The translations under genes and the position numbers were made by a program. The notes below the pieces were generated by a model. That model ran no database searches. It was given only the letters and a program-made list of their open reading frames with translations, and was not told the origin of the DNA. From Rhinopomastus cyanomelas (Eukaryota; Chordata; Aves; Bucerotiformes; Rhinopomastidae), in NCBI GenBank assembly GCA_013400115.1, contig VXBP01005586.1, positions 691,537 to 755,536 on the forward strand: a stretch of DNA of 64,000 bases. The letters run 5' to 3'. Below, one piece after another: positions 12,705 to 25,336 of this stretch (its first letter is position 1; each line of letters begins with the position of its first letter).

Positions 12705-13696
12705 ACTTAATGGATGACCACTGATGTAAGGACTATAAACTTGGAAAACAGACTGCCACCATCAGCAGGAGAGTTGGGTGCTGAGCTCGCTCAGACGGCA
12801 GCTTTGCAGGAGCAATACCACTGAAAGCTGCTCTCTTGCGGGGTCTGCTAGTCTGGTCTCTAGTAAGCTATCAATATATCCTCTCCATAGACCAATTAGT
12901 AAGACTAGTGCTGCAAGGAGCCTGGAGAACAAGTGCTCACCTGCACATCCAAGCATACTCTGTGGTTTATTAGAACTTGGGGCACCACCAGGCTTGTTAA
13001 TTTACACCCTATGAAGAAACTACAGGGTTGACTATCCCAGGCCAATTTACAGCACTAGCCACTTCCCATCTCCATTGACTAACTCAACAGCATTCAGAAA
13101 GCAAACCCCAGAGTAGACAGATGTGAAGAAACGTACAGCAGACAACAAAGAAAACCCATATAAACCCATTCCTAAGATAACAGGAGGAACTGCAAACTAA
13201 GTAGATCCGTCATAGGACCCATTTTTGCACGTGTCCTCTGCATGAGTAAAGACAAAGTGCCACAAGTAACTGAGCGTCTTTGCACAGGGTGCTAGACTGA
13301 ACTGGTTCCTTCTAGTGACCTGAATCAAGGCAGGCTTAACTCCAGGACATTAGCCAGAGCCTGCTGTTCCCAAAAGGTAGGCAAGCCAGGAGTCAGAGGT
13401 GATCCCAGCACGAACAGTGCCCTCAGTGGCAAAGTACAGCCCCACAGGAACTAAGCCCAGCAAGCAGGGCGAGATGGTGGCAGCAGGGTCCATGAATAGC
13501 CTCGGTAAGCAATTAGCCAGGTTCAGACTCCATGCAGGAACGTAAGCAAACAGAACTAGAACTGTAAATAAGCTGGAGCACACATCTGAAGGACACTTCT
13601 ATGAGGAAAACTCATAGAAGCGTCCCCAATCCATCATGGAGGCAGGGCTACAGGTAGCCCCTACAGCACAGCTCAGGCAGGAACTAACACAAATAC
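12705..13696. other. No recognisable gene
   Basis: Open frames of 60-80 codons occur on both strands but none shows a domain or splice context that I can support. Confidence 0.4.
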
Positions 13697-14303
13697 CACT
13701 GTCTTTTCTAAGTCATGGGGATCAGGAGAGCTGCCTAGGGACTGGAGGAGAGCAAATGTCACTCCAATCTTCAAAAAGGGTAAGAAGGAGGTACCCAAGT
13801 AACTACAGACCAGTCAGCCTCACCTCCATCCCAGGAAAGGTGATGGAACAATTTGTTCTAGAGGCTGTCTCCAGGCACATCAAGGCCATAAGGGTCATTA
13901 GGGACAGTCAGCATGGCTTCACCAAGAGGAGGTCATGCTTGACCAAGCTGATAGCCTTTTATGAGGGCATAACCAGGTGGATAAATGATGGCAGAGCAGT
14001 GGATGTGGTCTATATTGGCTTGAGTAAGGCATTTGACACAGCCCTCCACAGCATCCTCGCAGCCAGACTGAGGCAGTGTGTTCTAGACGATCAGGTAGTG
14101 AGGTGGATCATGAACTGGCTGCAGGATAGAAGCCAGAGAGTAGTGGTCAATGGGACAGAGTCTGGCTGGAGGCCTGTATCCAGTGGAGTCCTCCAAGGGT
14201 CGGCGCTGGGACCAGTCCTGTTCAATCTATTCATTGATGACTTGGATGAGGGACTAGAGACCACTGTCAGCATGACTGCTGGTGACACAAAGCTGGGTGT
14301 GTT
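13697..14303 (+). mobile_element. CR1 LINE internal fragment (reverse transcriptase region)
   Basis: Sense-strand CR1 ORF2 from just before the FKKG block to the RT motif C region, then it stops without the 3' end. Both ends are truncated, so this is the remains of a larger insertion or a deletion product. Confidence 0.92.
13697..14303 (+). pseudogene. CR1 ORF2 reverse transcriptase fragment, catalytic residues lost
   Basis: One frame stays open for about 200 codons. It contains, in order, the entry block NYRPVSLTSIPGKVME, the SQHGFTK block, motif A (VDVVYIGLSKAFD), motif B (GVLQGSALGPVLFNLF) and motif C (TAGDTKLG). In CR1 and related LINE RTs, motif A normally has an Asp where this copy has Gly (codon 14017-14019), and motif C is normally FADD, here AGD. 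The encoded enzyme would be dead. The cellular role, if any, is none. The frame survives probably because the copy is fairly young. Confidence 0.9.
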
Positions 14304-16949
14304 TTCTGTGGCTGTTAGTTGCCCACCTCATTTCTGAAGCTACCACAATGGCTATCAATAGCACATTGAGCATCACACTTCTGCCTACATCCCTAACTTC
14401 TAGGACAGTGATGCATACATAAGCCATGTTAAATTGCCACACACCCGTCCACAGGCAGCCCACATACTTGTTTCTGTGCTAGCTCCTCATGCTTACTAAT
14501 AGTTGTCATTAGTGGCTGGAAAATGAACATGGTGGATCTCAGTGGGATGGGGGGAAGGTTTAGTGTGCAGTGACTCACTGCCTATGCCCCTGAGCAGAAC
14601 ACCAACAAATACAATTGGGACCAAACAAGAGTTGGTTGTTAAATGATCAATTTGAGTTAATCAAGACTTCATTATTCATGGGCTTTTATTCTGGGTAACC
14701 TGGGAGGTTTTCTTTTGTGTGGCATAGCTCTACATTGACTCATCACACTTGAGGGCAAATGATCCTTCGCCCTTCTCTTAGCTCTTAAATTCCTGCCAGG
14801 TAGCTTTTTTGTTTTATTTGTTCCTCAGTTCTTTGGCCCACCACCAGTTTGAATGTAGGCAGTGGCCAGCTCCATCTATGAGTTCACTGTTGAAGGCAGA
14901 AGTCTAGATAATATTGGGACAAAACCAAGAAGCATAAGTTATATTGAAATCTAGAGAAATTTGTCTTGACGCTGCTGCTTGAAGTAAGTAAACTGAAGAA
15001 AGAGTGAGTGAGCTGAAACAGCCGCGTGCATAAACTGAAAGCCCGAGGTGCTACATTAAGGCCAGAGACCACCTTATAAAAAGAGGCTTTTTATGCACAC
15101 CTCACTGCAGTGCCATCACACAATGCTTTTCTTGCCTCAGGCAAAACAGCATTTGAGGGTTCATTACATATTGTTCCTCCTCACACATGGTGTGCTTGAC
15201 TCTCTGCTGCTTTGCTTTTTGTGTAGCCCTTTAAGCCTGGGCTAAGCTATGCAATCCCTGCTCTCTAGGAGAGTGAATTATAAATATTCAACATGAAACA
15301 GTGTGGTTTAGAAATCAGTTTTTGGCTCATGACAACAGCTCTCAAACAGACCCACAGCATCAAAGGAACTGTTCTCTACCAGCTGAGCAGAACTCTGCTT
15401 TCCAACTAACAGTGGTCTTTATCCTCATTTCTAGAAACAGCATATGTCAAGTGGGAAGGCAATTTCCTCATATTACACTCCTATTAGTTTTACATGTAAT
15501 GTTGGAGCTGTAGCAAGACTGTGCTCTGTCTGGCGAGGGAAGAAGTGGCTATCTGTGCTATGATGAACAGGACAGGAGGTCTCCACAAGGCACTCAATAA
15601 GTCTACGACAAGAAAAGGGCTGGCAGAATGCAAGGGCTTTGCTGCTGGTCCTACAAGCCAATCACTCTTAGTGCTCTGCATGATGCTGGAAAAACCTCTC
15701 AGCTCTTTCTTTCTATACAAACTCATATATTAAGGCAGAAGGGAGGTAAAGGAAAGGGTTACAGCCAAGCAAAGAAGGTAGCAACAAACATCGTTTTAAA
15801 GTACAAAGGAGCATACACAGAGATGTGATGACTAGCTCAAGTGTATTTCTCCTGTCTCCTGTGCTTGCTGTGACTGCAGGCTCTCCGGATCTGCACTATG
15901 CTCCGCGCTGCACTTTGGCATGCACCAAGGAATTAATCCCAAGGTTTGTTCACAGGTATTTTCCACACCTTTCCCATTTTCAGCCTCGATTCTGTCCTCT
16001 GAGGACCTTACTGGGACCTGGAAGCAAAACATTTTGTGTTGCAGTTGTGAATACAGTTGCATATAGGTTTTAGAGATGCTCAGATACTAGCAAGAAAGGG
16101 GTTAATCTATTTCCAGGCAGGAGTAGTCTGCAGGCAGGGATTTGCAAGGCATCGGGGGCTGTACCAGATGTGAGGGAACTGATTAACTCACCACATGCCT
16201 CCGTACCACAGAGGAGCTGTGCATAATTGGTACCTTTTTTTAGCAGGGAACTGTTTTTAGAACGGTATCTATAATTAAGAGCTTAGATTAAATTCACCCT
16301 GATTTGAAAGAGAGAAGCAGAGAAAACAGCTGGGACTATCTGGTACCATAGTGGTCTGAGCTGTGTCCTTTCTTGAAAGGGAAGAAAACCTTGAGGAAAC
16401 CAAACCTTTCTGTCACAGAGGTGTTCTGATTTTGTTAGAAGCAGAAAGAAGCTTTTCCTACCCTGAAACAGTGTGAATTCTGATAAGTGCTTATTTTTAA
16501 AAGGAGTGATTCATAGATACTTATTTTTATTTAAAGATAAATTGTTTTCTGGGGGATTTAAATCTTCCTTGCCAGTGTTTATAACTTGAAATGCCACAAA
16601 GCAGGGCTGTCACACAGCAATTGGAGGGTAATACCAACAAGAAGAGAAAGAGAAACTGGCTGTGATGTTTGGATGGGAAGGAGCCACAAAGAGTGAAGCA
16701 AACAGAGCCACATGAAATGCTGCTAGAAGCAACCTCGAGAGGTCACCTCTGTTGCTAGGCAGAATCTGCTAACACAAGCAAGGAAAGGAAAATAGCCTCA
16801 GAATATAATTTTGGCTTTAATAATTCAGCCTGGCACTGACATTGAGACACAGGTTTGATCTTCAGATATTGATTTTTACACTGAACACCTTCTTGCCTCT
16901 GTCTACACTTCTGTCTTGATATCAAGCCCCAGACTGCTGAGACTCCAGA
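14304..16949. other. No recognisable gene
   Basis: About 2.6 kb without an identified repeat. Several 60-80 codon frames are present near 15.3-16.1 kb on both strands; they overlap each other and look like chance. Confidence 0.45.
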
Positions 16950-17816
16950 GGAAGTCGAGGCAAGAGAGGAGCCTGCCTTAGTTAATAAGGACTGGGTTAG
17001 GGATAAGTTGATCAAACTTGATGTACATGAATCCACGGGCCCTGGTGGGATGCACCCGTGCGTACTAAGGGAGATGGTGGAAGTCATTTCTAGGCCACTC
17101 TCCATCATCTTTTCTAAGTTATGGGAATCAGGAGAGGTGTCTAGGGACTGGAGGACAGCAAATGTCCCTCCAGTCTTCAAAAAGGGAAAAAAGGAGGACC
17201 CAGGTAACTGTAGACCAGTCAGCCTCACCTCCATCCCAGGAAAGGTGATGGAACAATTTATCCTGGATGCTGTCTCCAGGCACATCAAGGACATAAGGGT
17301 CATTAGGGACAGTCAGCATGGCTTCACAAAGGGAAAGTCGTGCTTGACCAACTTGTTAACCATTTATGAGGGCATAACCAGGTGGATAGATGATGGCAGA
17401 GCAGTGGATGTGGTCTGTATTGGCTTGAGTAAGGCATTTGACAGAGTCTCACATATCTCCTCAGACTGAAGGGTGACCTCATTAATGTCTATAAATATTT
17501 GAAGGGTGGGTGTCAGGAGGATGGAGCCAGGCTCTTCTCAATGTTGTCTAGTGATAGGACAAGGGGCAATGGTTCTAACATGGAACATAAGAGGCTCCAC
17601 ATAAATACGAGAAGGAACTTCTTCCCAGTGAGGGTGACAGAGCACTGGCACAGGCTGCCCAGGGAGGTCGTGGAGTCTCCTTCACTGGAGATGTTTAAAA
17701 CCTGCCTGGATATGTTCCTGTGTGACTTGGTCTAGGTGATCCTGCTGTGTCAGGGGGATTGGACTAGATGATCTTTTGAGGTCCCTTCCAATCCCTAATG
17801 ATTCTACGATTCTATG
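16950..17816 (+). mobile_element. CR1 LINE copy with internal deletion, 3' end complete
   Basis: The copy covers the segment before the RT (LDVHESTGPGGMHP), the RT entry block and motif A, then jumps at about 17457-17470 to the C-terminal domain. It continues to the 3' tail, ending in two octamers (attctacgattctatg). Motifs B and C and the region after them are missing. Left boundary is approximate. Confidence 0.93.
16980..17735 (+). pseudogene. CR1 ORF2 remnant: RT entry and motif A joined to C-terminal block
   Basis: The first frame (to 17468) holds SIPGKVMEQFILD, SQHGFTKGKSC and motif A as VVCIGLSKAFD, with Gly at the position of the catalytic Asp (codon 17422-17424), as in the copy at 13.7 kb. 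It then meets a stop. The C-terminal block (17490-17735) is in another frame and reads through NVYKYLKGG, TRGNGSNMEH and FFPVRVTEHW to the natural end at FLCDLV. The internal deletion explains the frame change. Non-functional. Confidence 0.9.
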
Positions 17817-19885
17817 TAACTTTCCCCCTTTCTTTTTTTTCTCCTAGACCGATTTGCTAGGAGAGAATGGGGAATTATTCTCAAATCAAGCTCATGATTG
17901 ACATTTTGTGGAGCCAGCATCTGTGGCAGTGGCCCCCACCATGATTCCATGGTGGAACTAAACCACCTGGACAATTTGGTAGAAATTGTGTGGAGTGCCC
18001 TCCAGAGAGACACTGCTTTTTAATTAACTGCAGAAAATGTTGGTAGGGAAGGATTGCCAGGTCTTTCTGAGGAGAGCAATCCCAGCTGCACACTGTAATT
18101 TCTGTTACCTGTACAGTGGAAAACTTGCTCAGTATTAGCCCTTTTTTCCTATCAGAGAGGCTAAAAATATGGTCTATGGAAAATGCAGAGTGATACTGGT
18201 TTGGAAAGGGAAAGGGAAGAAGCGAAGATATCTGAGACCTACATAGAGGGCATACTGACAGATCTGCAGTGTGTTCAGTGACAGCAGTTTGCAGGGAAGA
18301 TGTGGTTTTGAAAATCATTGTCATCTGTCCCATAAGTGATTATTTGAGTGAATTAGTCACTACTGGCTTTGGGAGGGCATTTCATTTGATCTCCAGTGAA
18401 AGGCTGCAGTCTCCAGTCCCATCAAACCTTCCTGTGGTACACTGGCAAAAAACACTGGCCTGTGAGGAGACCTTCTATGGAAGAGGCAGAAGAATATTTA
18501 GTGGAATTTTGGGGGACAAAAAGAGAGCTGTTTGTTCACTTTAGCCTTGGACTTTTTGGTTTGGGTTGCTTTCTGATGTTTGGGGTTTTTTTGTCCAGTG
18601 AAAAGTTCCTGGGATCAAGTTAAAATGTGAAAATATGAGCTGTCTTGGAAAAAGCTCCAAAGCATTTTCAGCTTCTTGGCTTCTGGGGTTATGGAATCAA
18701 TGGTGGCCTGCACTGGACTAGTGAAGTAGATCCTACATTGTCAGCTCAAACGTCGCAGTTGCAGAGCAGGTCTGGAGTCTACTCATCACGAAAACATGAG
18801 GCAGCCAGCCTGAGCCAGGTCAAGAGCTTAGCCAAGACCCACTGAGCGATTTCTTCAGCTGGGCAGCCTGGGTAACAGGGCTTAGTAGCTTTGTCAGGCA
18901 TAACAGTGCAAATCATCCTAACTGAAGACTCACTATCTAGAAAGAAAATAAATGTCAGCTTGAAGAAATACATTCAGACTTGGAGTCTGGAGTGTTTGAC
19001 CATAACCCTGAAAGTCTTGCACTCAGACATGTATTTCATTACTCTTATTCACACTTCCAGCAGATGTTTTTCCAAATGAGATCAACTGCTGTTTGCAAAG
19101 AGATTAAAGAGTACAGGAGTCACTGAGGCATCTCTTAGTTAGAGCTGAGTTTCAACAATTTCAAAGTGTAATTGCACTTTGCACCACACAGTAAACTGCT
19201 CTTGGTTACTCAGTTACTTTTTCATGCTTCCACTTTTCTGAAGAACAATCTGCAGATCCTCCAAATGCAATGAAATATCCCAGCACATTTAGTCTCTGTT
19301 GATTCCCTGAAGAAGCATTGGGAAACAGGATTTGGAGACAAGAGCTGAACATGCTGCATTTGCTGACCATATGCCGGGATATTTTCTTCAGACTGGGCTC
19401 CAGCAGTAGCTTGTTTTTGCAGGCATAGAAATGGAAGCAACACAGATTGGGAGTAAAGAGCATTCAAGAGCCATTTTGAGACCTGTCATCCTTTATTTAA
19501 GAGAAGGAAGCAAATGGAAGAAAAAAGATAATGAGGCAAGGGCAAATCACATCAGAGGCTGTGGAGTGAGTCACAGTTCCTGTTGGGATCCCAGCAAAGA
19601 GTAGTTTAAAGGTGGGATTTGAAGGAGGATAATTTGCAGATGTTTACAGGGAATTTTTTTTTTGAAAGGAAGGCACATCAACCTGCTCCAAAATGTGCTC
19701 CCTGCCTACCTTGAGTGACTCTCTCTTTTGGCATCTACTACCCACAGGTATACCCCCTCTCCCTTTTCCTTTTGCACAGAGTCCACTTCACCTTACAAGT
19801 TACTGTGAACCTGGGAGTTTTCTCTACTTATAGACCTTGTTTTACTGACCAACCTGCTCTGCTCCAAAGGCAGGATGTTCTTGGT
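17817..19885. other. No recognisable gene
   Basis: A 150-codon minus-strand frame (17881-18333) and several shorter ones show no domain, repeat pattern or clear splice context. I see no repeat family. Confidence 0.4.
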
Positions 19886-20125
19886 GAATCACTGAACTAT
19901 AGAATTGTTTTAGAATTGGAAAAGACCTTTAAGATCATAGAGTTCAACTATTAACCTATCTCTAACAAGCCCACTACTAAATCATGTCCTTAGGCACCGT
20001 GTCTACATGACTATAAAACATGTCCAGGAATGGCGATTCAACCACTTCCCTGGGCAGCGGGTTCAATGCTTAATGACCCTTTCAATAAAGAAGTTTTTCC
20101 TAATGTCTAATTTAAACTTCCCACA
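19886..20125 (-). mobile_element. CR1 LINE 3'-end fragment
   Basis: It contains 'ggaaaagacctttaagatca', 'aaatcatgtcctta' and 'ttccctgggcagcgggttc', the layout of the CR1 type also seen at 6080. Diverged, 5'-truncated. Confidence 0.85.
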
Positions 20126-21632
20126 GGACAGCTTGCTGACACCCAGAGGGAAGCTCAAGCTGCTTTGGGTCAACAAAACGCTCATTTAGATTCCTCTTTT
20201 TATAACAATTTGCAGAGATATTGTGATGAATGATCTTTTCATATTTAATTATCATATTACATATGTTATCAATACTTACTATTGATAAAGACCTGTGGTG
20301 CTTGCTACACGTGTGCAGTACGTGGCTGCAAGATAATACACAGTTGTGTTTCAGCTATGTCTAGGTTTCTTTATCTCAGAGACGATCTCTCTGTGTGATG
20401 GAGAAACAGACTGACTGCAATCTCCAGGACTGGAGTCAAACCCAGTGAAGATGGTTGGGAAGGAGGAGAGTAGGAGGCCACCACATGACAAGATATTCCC
20501 TGTAGTAGAGTTCTGGACAATGCAGATAAGACCCAGGGAGGAGAGCTGTTCAGCTGCCATAGCTAGGAGTGGCAGGTATGGCAATATTTCACTGGGCTTT
20601 CGGGACTTTGAAGCCAAAAGAGCCATGAGGCTGTAGCAAGCAGTTGTGGGCAAACACAAGTCTGTACTGCTATTCTAAACCCAGAAGGACAGTTCAGCCT
20701 GGTTTTCTAAGGAAACAAAGCATACACTCTCATGCTGTTTGTCCATCTGCTCCTCCTTTGGTTGTATCCCAGTCCAAGATCAGCCAAATTTGACAGTGGG
20801 ACAGTGAGTACTTCCCTCTGTGGAGATCCAAGTGGCCTGATGCAGGGGAAGTCAGGGATAACCCAGTTCTTTCATTGAGAAAGGCAGCAGCCAACTGCCT
20901 TAACTAGCCTGTCAGGCCACACTTAACTCTGAATCCACCACAGTGTATACCCAGCTGTGAAGGCTGGGTTAGACCTTGCCTACCCATGGATGCTAGCTGT
21001 GCCTGGAGGGTGGAGTTTCCCTCCTAAACATTGCACTAATCAGCTTAACACTGCAAGATAATATCTGATAAGCTTGAGCTCTGTAAGAAAATACGTCACA
21101 GTTATTTTCTGTTTGGGTGATTAAATGTATCCTGATAGGAGATGATAATAGTATTAAAACCTTATTTTCAAGAATCTGTATTTTGATATGGCAATAGTTT
21201 AAGAAAGCCTTTGAAGGATGTCTTTTTGCAAAGCAATAACAAGTGTTATTATAAACACACCCCCCTATCAGTTCTTCTGTCTGACCTCACACCATTAGAT
21301 AAGCAGGCTTAGCCTTCAGAGGGCTATAGGGATTACTTTACAGCTGTCTGTAGTGGTGACTGGAAAAAAGTGATCTTTTCTGCAAATACACTTTAGCCTT
21401 TAGGAAGTTACTCATGTCTTAACCTCAGACATAAGCAGGTGACCAAAGACAGGCAGACTGCAGCTTGCTTGCACTAGTGAGCTATAAATAAAGAGGACCC
21501 TGTAGCTACAACCACCTGTGCTCTGCTGCAGGGAGTATTTGTTGATACAAGTTGAGTGTGAGCACTTTCCATTCCAAATCCCCCACAGTGGAGTGTAATA
21601 AAAATGCTTCAACAGAATTAGCTGCCACAGGT
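20126..21632. other. No recognisable gene
   Basis: Nothing I can name lies here. The last bases before 21633 (ccacagg) are the left flank of the retroviral insertion. Confidence 0.4.
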
Positions 21633-21790
21633 GTCCCATACATGCCCATGGCCTTGGAGGCACATTCACGATAAGAAGGGCACAGTCATGATGAGATGAG
21701 ACCACAATCAGGACGCGACATGATATCTTCAGCCAGACATTCCTTGTTTAAAAGGTAAGATCGCCTCAGGGGGTGGAGGCCTCCCCAGGA
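21633..21790 (+). repeat. Truncated 5' LTR
   Basis: This segment matches the start of the 3' LTR (25967-26133) including TGTCCCATACA, 'cacagtcatgatgagatgag' and 'cattccttgtttaaaaggta'. It lacks a 7-base segment and stops at cctccccagga. The remaining 340 bases of the LTR, the R/U5 part with the poly(A) signal, are missing. Confidence 0.9.
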
Positions 21791-21869
21791 GGCAGTGTGA
21801 ACCAAAAACTATTAATTTGTTGGAGATGGCTATACCCCTTCCCCCATCTAAACCTACAAATGCAAAACA

Positions 21870-23099
21870 GTGCCCGCAGCTGCACAGTCAGGTACTGACG
21901 GGGTGGGGGCAGACTTGGAGAAAAGAGACATTATTATGCGCCATCATTCTTCATATAACTCTCCTGTCTGGCCAATTAAAAAGGCCAATGGACAATGGCG
22001 ACTCACAGTTGATTTTAGGCGACTGAATGCAAATACTGCTCCACTGGCAGCAGCTGTGCCAAATATGGCCACATTAGTAACTCAAATTCAGGGAGCATCC
22101 CATTCCTGGATGGCAACCCTGGATATTAAGGATATGTTTTTCATGATACCTCTTCAGGAAAATGATAAGAGTCAGTTTGCATTCACTTGGAAGGGAATAC
22201 AGTACGCCTTTAATAGGTTACCTCAGGGGTACAAACATTCTCCCACCATTGCCCACAATGCATTGGCAAAGGTTTTAAAAGAGATTGTTAACCTTCCAGA
22301 TGTCACAGTATATCAATATATTGATGACATACTGATAGGAGGGGAAAACCCTGAGGAAGTCCAGCAGGCCATGACAAACATACATGGAAAACTGACAGCC
22401 TTAGGGCTGGATATCCCTGAAGCTAAATGTCAGGGACCAGCTCAGGAGGTTAAATTTTTAGGAATATGGGGGATTAAAGGAGCTGCTACTGTTCCCCCAG
22501 ACACCCTGGAAAAGATAGAACAGGGGCAGAACCCAGATAACAGAAAGGAAACTATGCCAGTGACAGAAGGCAGTGTTAAGGTATCCAAATTGCAAAAGGA
22601 CATAGATGGCAATTCATTATTGCAAGCTCCACCAAGCAGGCCATCTCCCATAGGGGAGGCACCCCCACTAAAGGAGGGCTGCAGCCTTGAAGGTGTGTGG
22701 TTTACTGATGCTTCATCCTACCGGCAAAGCACTGAGTGGCATTATAAGTCCGTAGCGCTAGACGTGTCCACTGGAGAAAAGCTGAGCGAGGCAGGACATG
22801 GAAGAGGGCAAGTCGGGGAGCTTAGAGCTGTCCTGCTAGCGGCGAAACGAGGTGCCAATCATATCTACACTGACTCTTATGCAGTTTTAAAGGAGCCACA
22901 GAATGGAGAAGCCACTGGGTAGCCAATGACTGGCAAGTAAATAGATGTCCAGTCTTGCAAACTGACAGCTGGAAACAGCTACTAGAAATAGAACAGCGAA
23001 CACTCCGTATTGGCTGGGTAAAAGGACATGACTGGTCCACATCTGTATCTGTCGGTTCAACCAACAGGTTGATAGCCTTACCCGGCTGGAACAAGTGAG
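21870..23099 (+). pseudogene. pol: ERV pol remnant: reverse transcriptase and RNase H
   Basis: A frame open to 22922 encodes RT from fingers (YNSPVWPIKK) through motif A (ATLDIKDMF), LPQGYKHSPTIAHN and motif C (YQYIDDILIGG). RNase H follows with its Asp (FTDAS), Glu (GELRAV) and Asp (IYTDSYA). The stretch joining RT to RNase H is much too short; an internal deletion lies around 22530-22600. No start codon belongs to the domain; it is a truncated polyprotein. A one-base indel near 22890 throws the frame into a stop at 22920, and the rest of RNase H (GWVKGHDW) continues in another frame to a stop near 23097. Active-site residues survive in the RT, but the product is incomplete. Confidence 0.92.
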
Positions 23100-23964
23100 C
23101 ATCATAAATGATGATTGCGAATGGGAACATTTACTTGAGTGGCTACACAGAAAGCGGGGCCATACAGGGTGAGCTGATTTATACCAGGAGGGTATAGCTC
23201 ATGGATGGCCTGTTTCAGTAAAACTATGTGAACAAATAATAACTGCCTGTTCCCACAGCTGTCTACGGCTCAATAAGGATCATCCCCGTAAAGCTCCTCT
23301 GTTGCACATCTGAGATGGAAAAACCTTGTGGAGTACATGGCAGATAGATTACATAGACCCTCTACGAGTCTCTGGGGGGAAAAGGTACATACTACTGGTA
23401 GGGGTAGAGGTGGTTTCAGGGATCACCATGGCTACTGCTGTCACAGCTGCAAATGGAATAAACACAGTCAATAGCCTAAAAGACTGGTTTAGCACGCTAC
23501 CTCTTCCGGAGAAGATCCAAAGTGATAAGGGATCTCATTTCACTGCTGCAACAGTGCAAGACTGGGCAAAGGAAGAAAATACCAGGTGGGTATTCCACAC
23601 CCTGTATTACCCTCAAGCCAATGGGATGGTGGAACGAATAAATGGCCTGGTCAAGCAGTTTGCTGAAACCCATGACACTGGATGGCATACATGACATACC
23701 AACGCCATCTACCAGCTAAACAATAGGTGGAGTGGGAATGGTTGTCCTAAAATGAAAGCCTTCTGGACTGCTGCCACACCTACAGCACCAGAGGTATACA
23801 AACAACCTGATAAGGACAACAAAGGTTTCCACACTGGGCAACCTGTGCTAGCTGAACTACCACAAATTGGCAAAGTAACACTGACCCTAATCACCCCAAA
23901 GAATCTCTATACATGGGAAGCAACAGACAGTACTGGGAAAATCTATCGGATTAGTACAAGCTAG
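23100..23964 (+). pseudogene. pol: ERV pol remnant: integrase
   Basis: The order is as expected. An N-terminal zinc-binding region has two His (HRKRGH) and later two Cys (CEQ and CSHSC). The catalytic core has Asp in WQIDYIDPL, Asp in QSDKGSHF and, 35 residues on, Glu in ANGMVERING, the classical D-35-E spacing. A C-terminal domain (TGQPVLAEL to IYRIST) ends at a natural stop. In-frame stops are seen near 23170, 23311 and 23692, so no complete enzyme can be made. The segment follows RNase H directly, as in a normal retroviral pol. Confidence 0.92.
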
Positions 23965-24211
23965 ATACCTCCTTTTTAACCCAATATGCGCCGGTCAGAC
24001 AGAGAACCAAGCGATCTTTTATCCTTTCCTAGGCTATACATGCCCTGGATATTGAAGAACTACGCCTGAAGCCAAGGACTTCCCCACACACCCACTGAAA
24101 GTCCAGGAAGATTGTCTGCTAATACGTGAAGTGATTTTGGTTCATGTGTATATATACATACTAAAGGTTTATAGAAATTTTGATTGTAAACAAGGAACTA
24201 TTGCAGTTACC

Positions 24212-24236
24212 AGTAGAAAAAAAAAAAAGAAAAAAA
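24212..24236 (+). repeat. A-rich tract before the env start
   Basis: A run of A with a single interrupting G sits immediately before the probable env ATG at 24236. Confidence 0.7.
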
Positions 24237-25336
24237 TGTCCATTACTAGTCATGTTGGGAAAATATGTTGTGTATTAATATGTTGTTATATGTTAGGAAA
24301 AGGGTTAACACCTAAAAAGAGCCAAGGAGAGATCGATAGTAAATACAAACGAACATTACCCTCCCAAATCACTCCTGGTCTGAGTGACAATGTAGTCTTA
24401 AACTTGATACAGGGATTTGCTATCGCCCTCAATTAATCTAGTATCACTACCTGCTTACCCCTACCTAAATCTGTAGATGATCCCCTACCTATGGGTATTA
24501 TCCCCACCAATACAGAATAAAGTTTGTGGAACTTGTGGAAATCAAGGGACACCATCTATATAATAAACCCTTATTCCTCTGAGAACAAGAGAATGGCTGT
24601 ACGGTTCAGCCAACCTTTTAATTTTTCCACCATTCACAGCACCAATTGTACTTATTATGACCAAACCAATAGGACTATTACCTGTGATTGGATTTTATGG
24701 GGTGCCACAGATTTGAGGCCTTGAGGAAGAGCAAACAATATCCTACAATATAACCAACCTATAAATACCTCCTGGTGTATACAGTGGAATACAGGGAACA
24801 ACTGTAAACAAGGGAGTAACCATAACACTGATTGTTCCTGGTTTGGATCAGAGGAGGGTTCTAAAGGTTTCACACCTTTTGACAAACAATTTGCTTTTAC
24901 CTCTGCACCAAACAAGTCGACGTTGTGGTTATGTCAAAATGTAATAAATTGTTGAAACTGGAAGCAACACCAACGGATTGAGTATTATTGGCCAGTTTAT
25001 ATCACCCTAAAAATGGGTTGCCTGTGCTGAAACCATAGTATACATTACAAAATGATAAGAACCAATTTTGCACCACGCAAGAATTGCCACATTGCCTCTG
25101 GTGATGCTCCAGCTGGTTTGATCTGGGCCTGTAGTGATGGAAAAATGTACACCTCGTTATGGGCTGGGCTACCTGAGCTGCAATGTACCTTAGATCTCCC
25201 AACCTTATGTCCCATATGGAAAAGGACCTCTGTCCGACCACACTGGGTGACTCGCATTAAACGAGCAAAAGTAGAACTAGAGGGACATGTGGATGGATGG
25301 CAGGACCTGGGAGCAGCTACTCGCACAGAATAGGGA
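24236..25336 (+). pseudogene. env: ERV envelope remnant: surface subunit
   Basis: The segment begins with an ATG followed by a hydrophobic leader-like stretch (CCVLICCYML). Pieces of about 65-95 codons follow, interrupted by stops (near 24434, 24521, 24722, 24954, 25028 and 25331). The pieces carry several Asn-X-Ser/Thr sites and many Cys, as expected for a glycosylated surface subunit. A basic RIKR tetrapeptide near 25260 lies where a subunit boundary is expected, about 30 codons before a stop at 25331-25333. The gene is dead through multiple nonsense changes. Confidence 0.82.
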
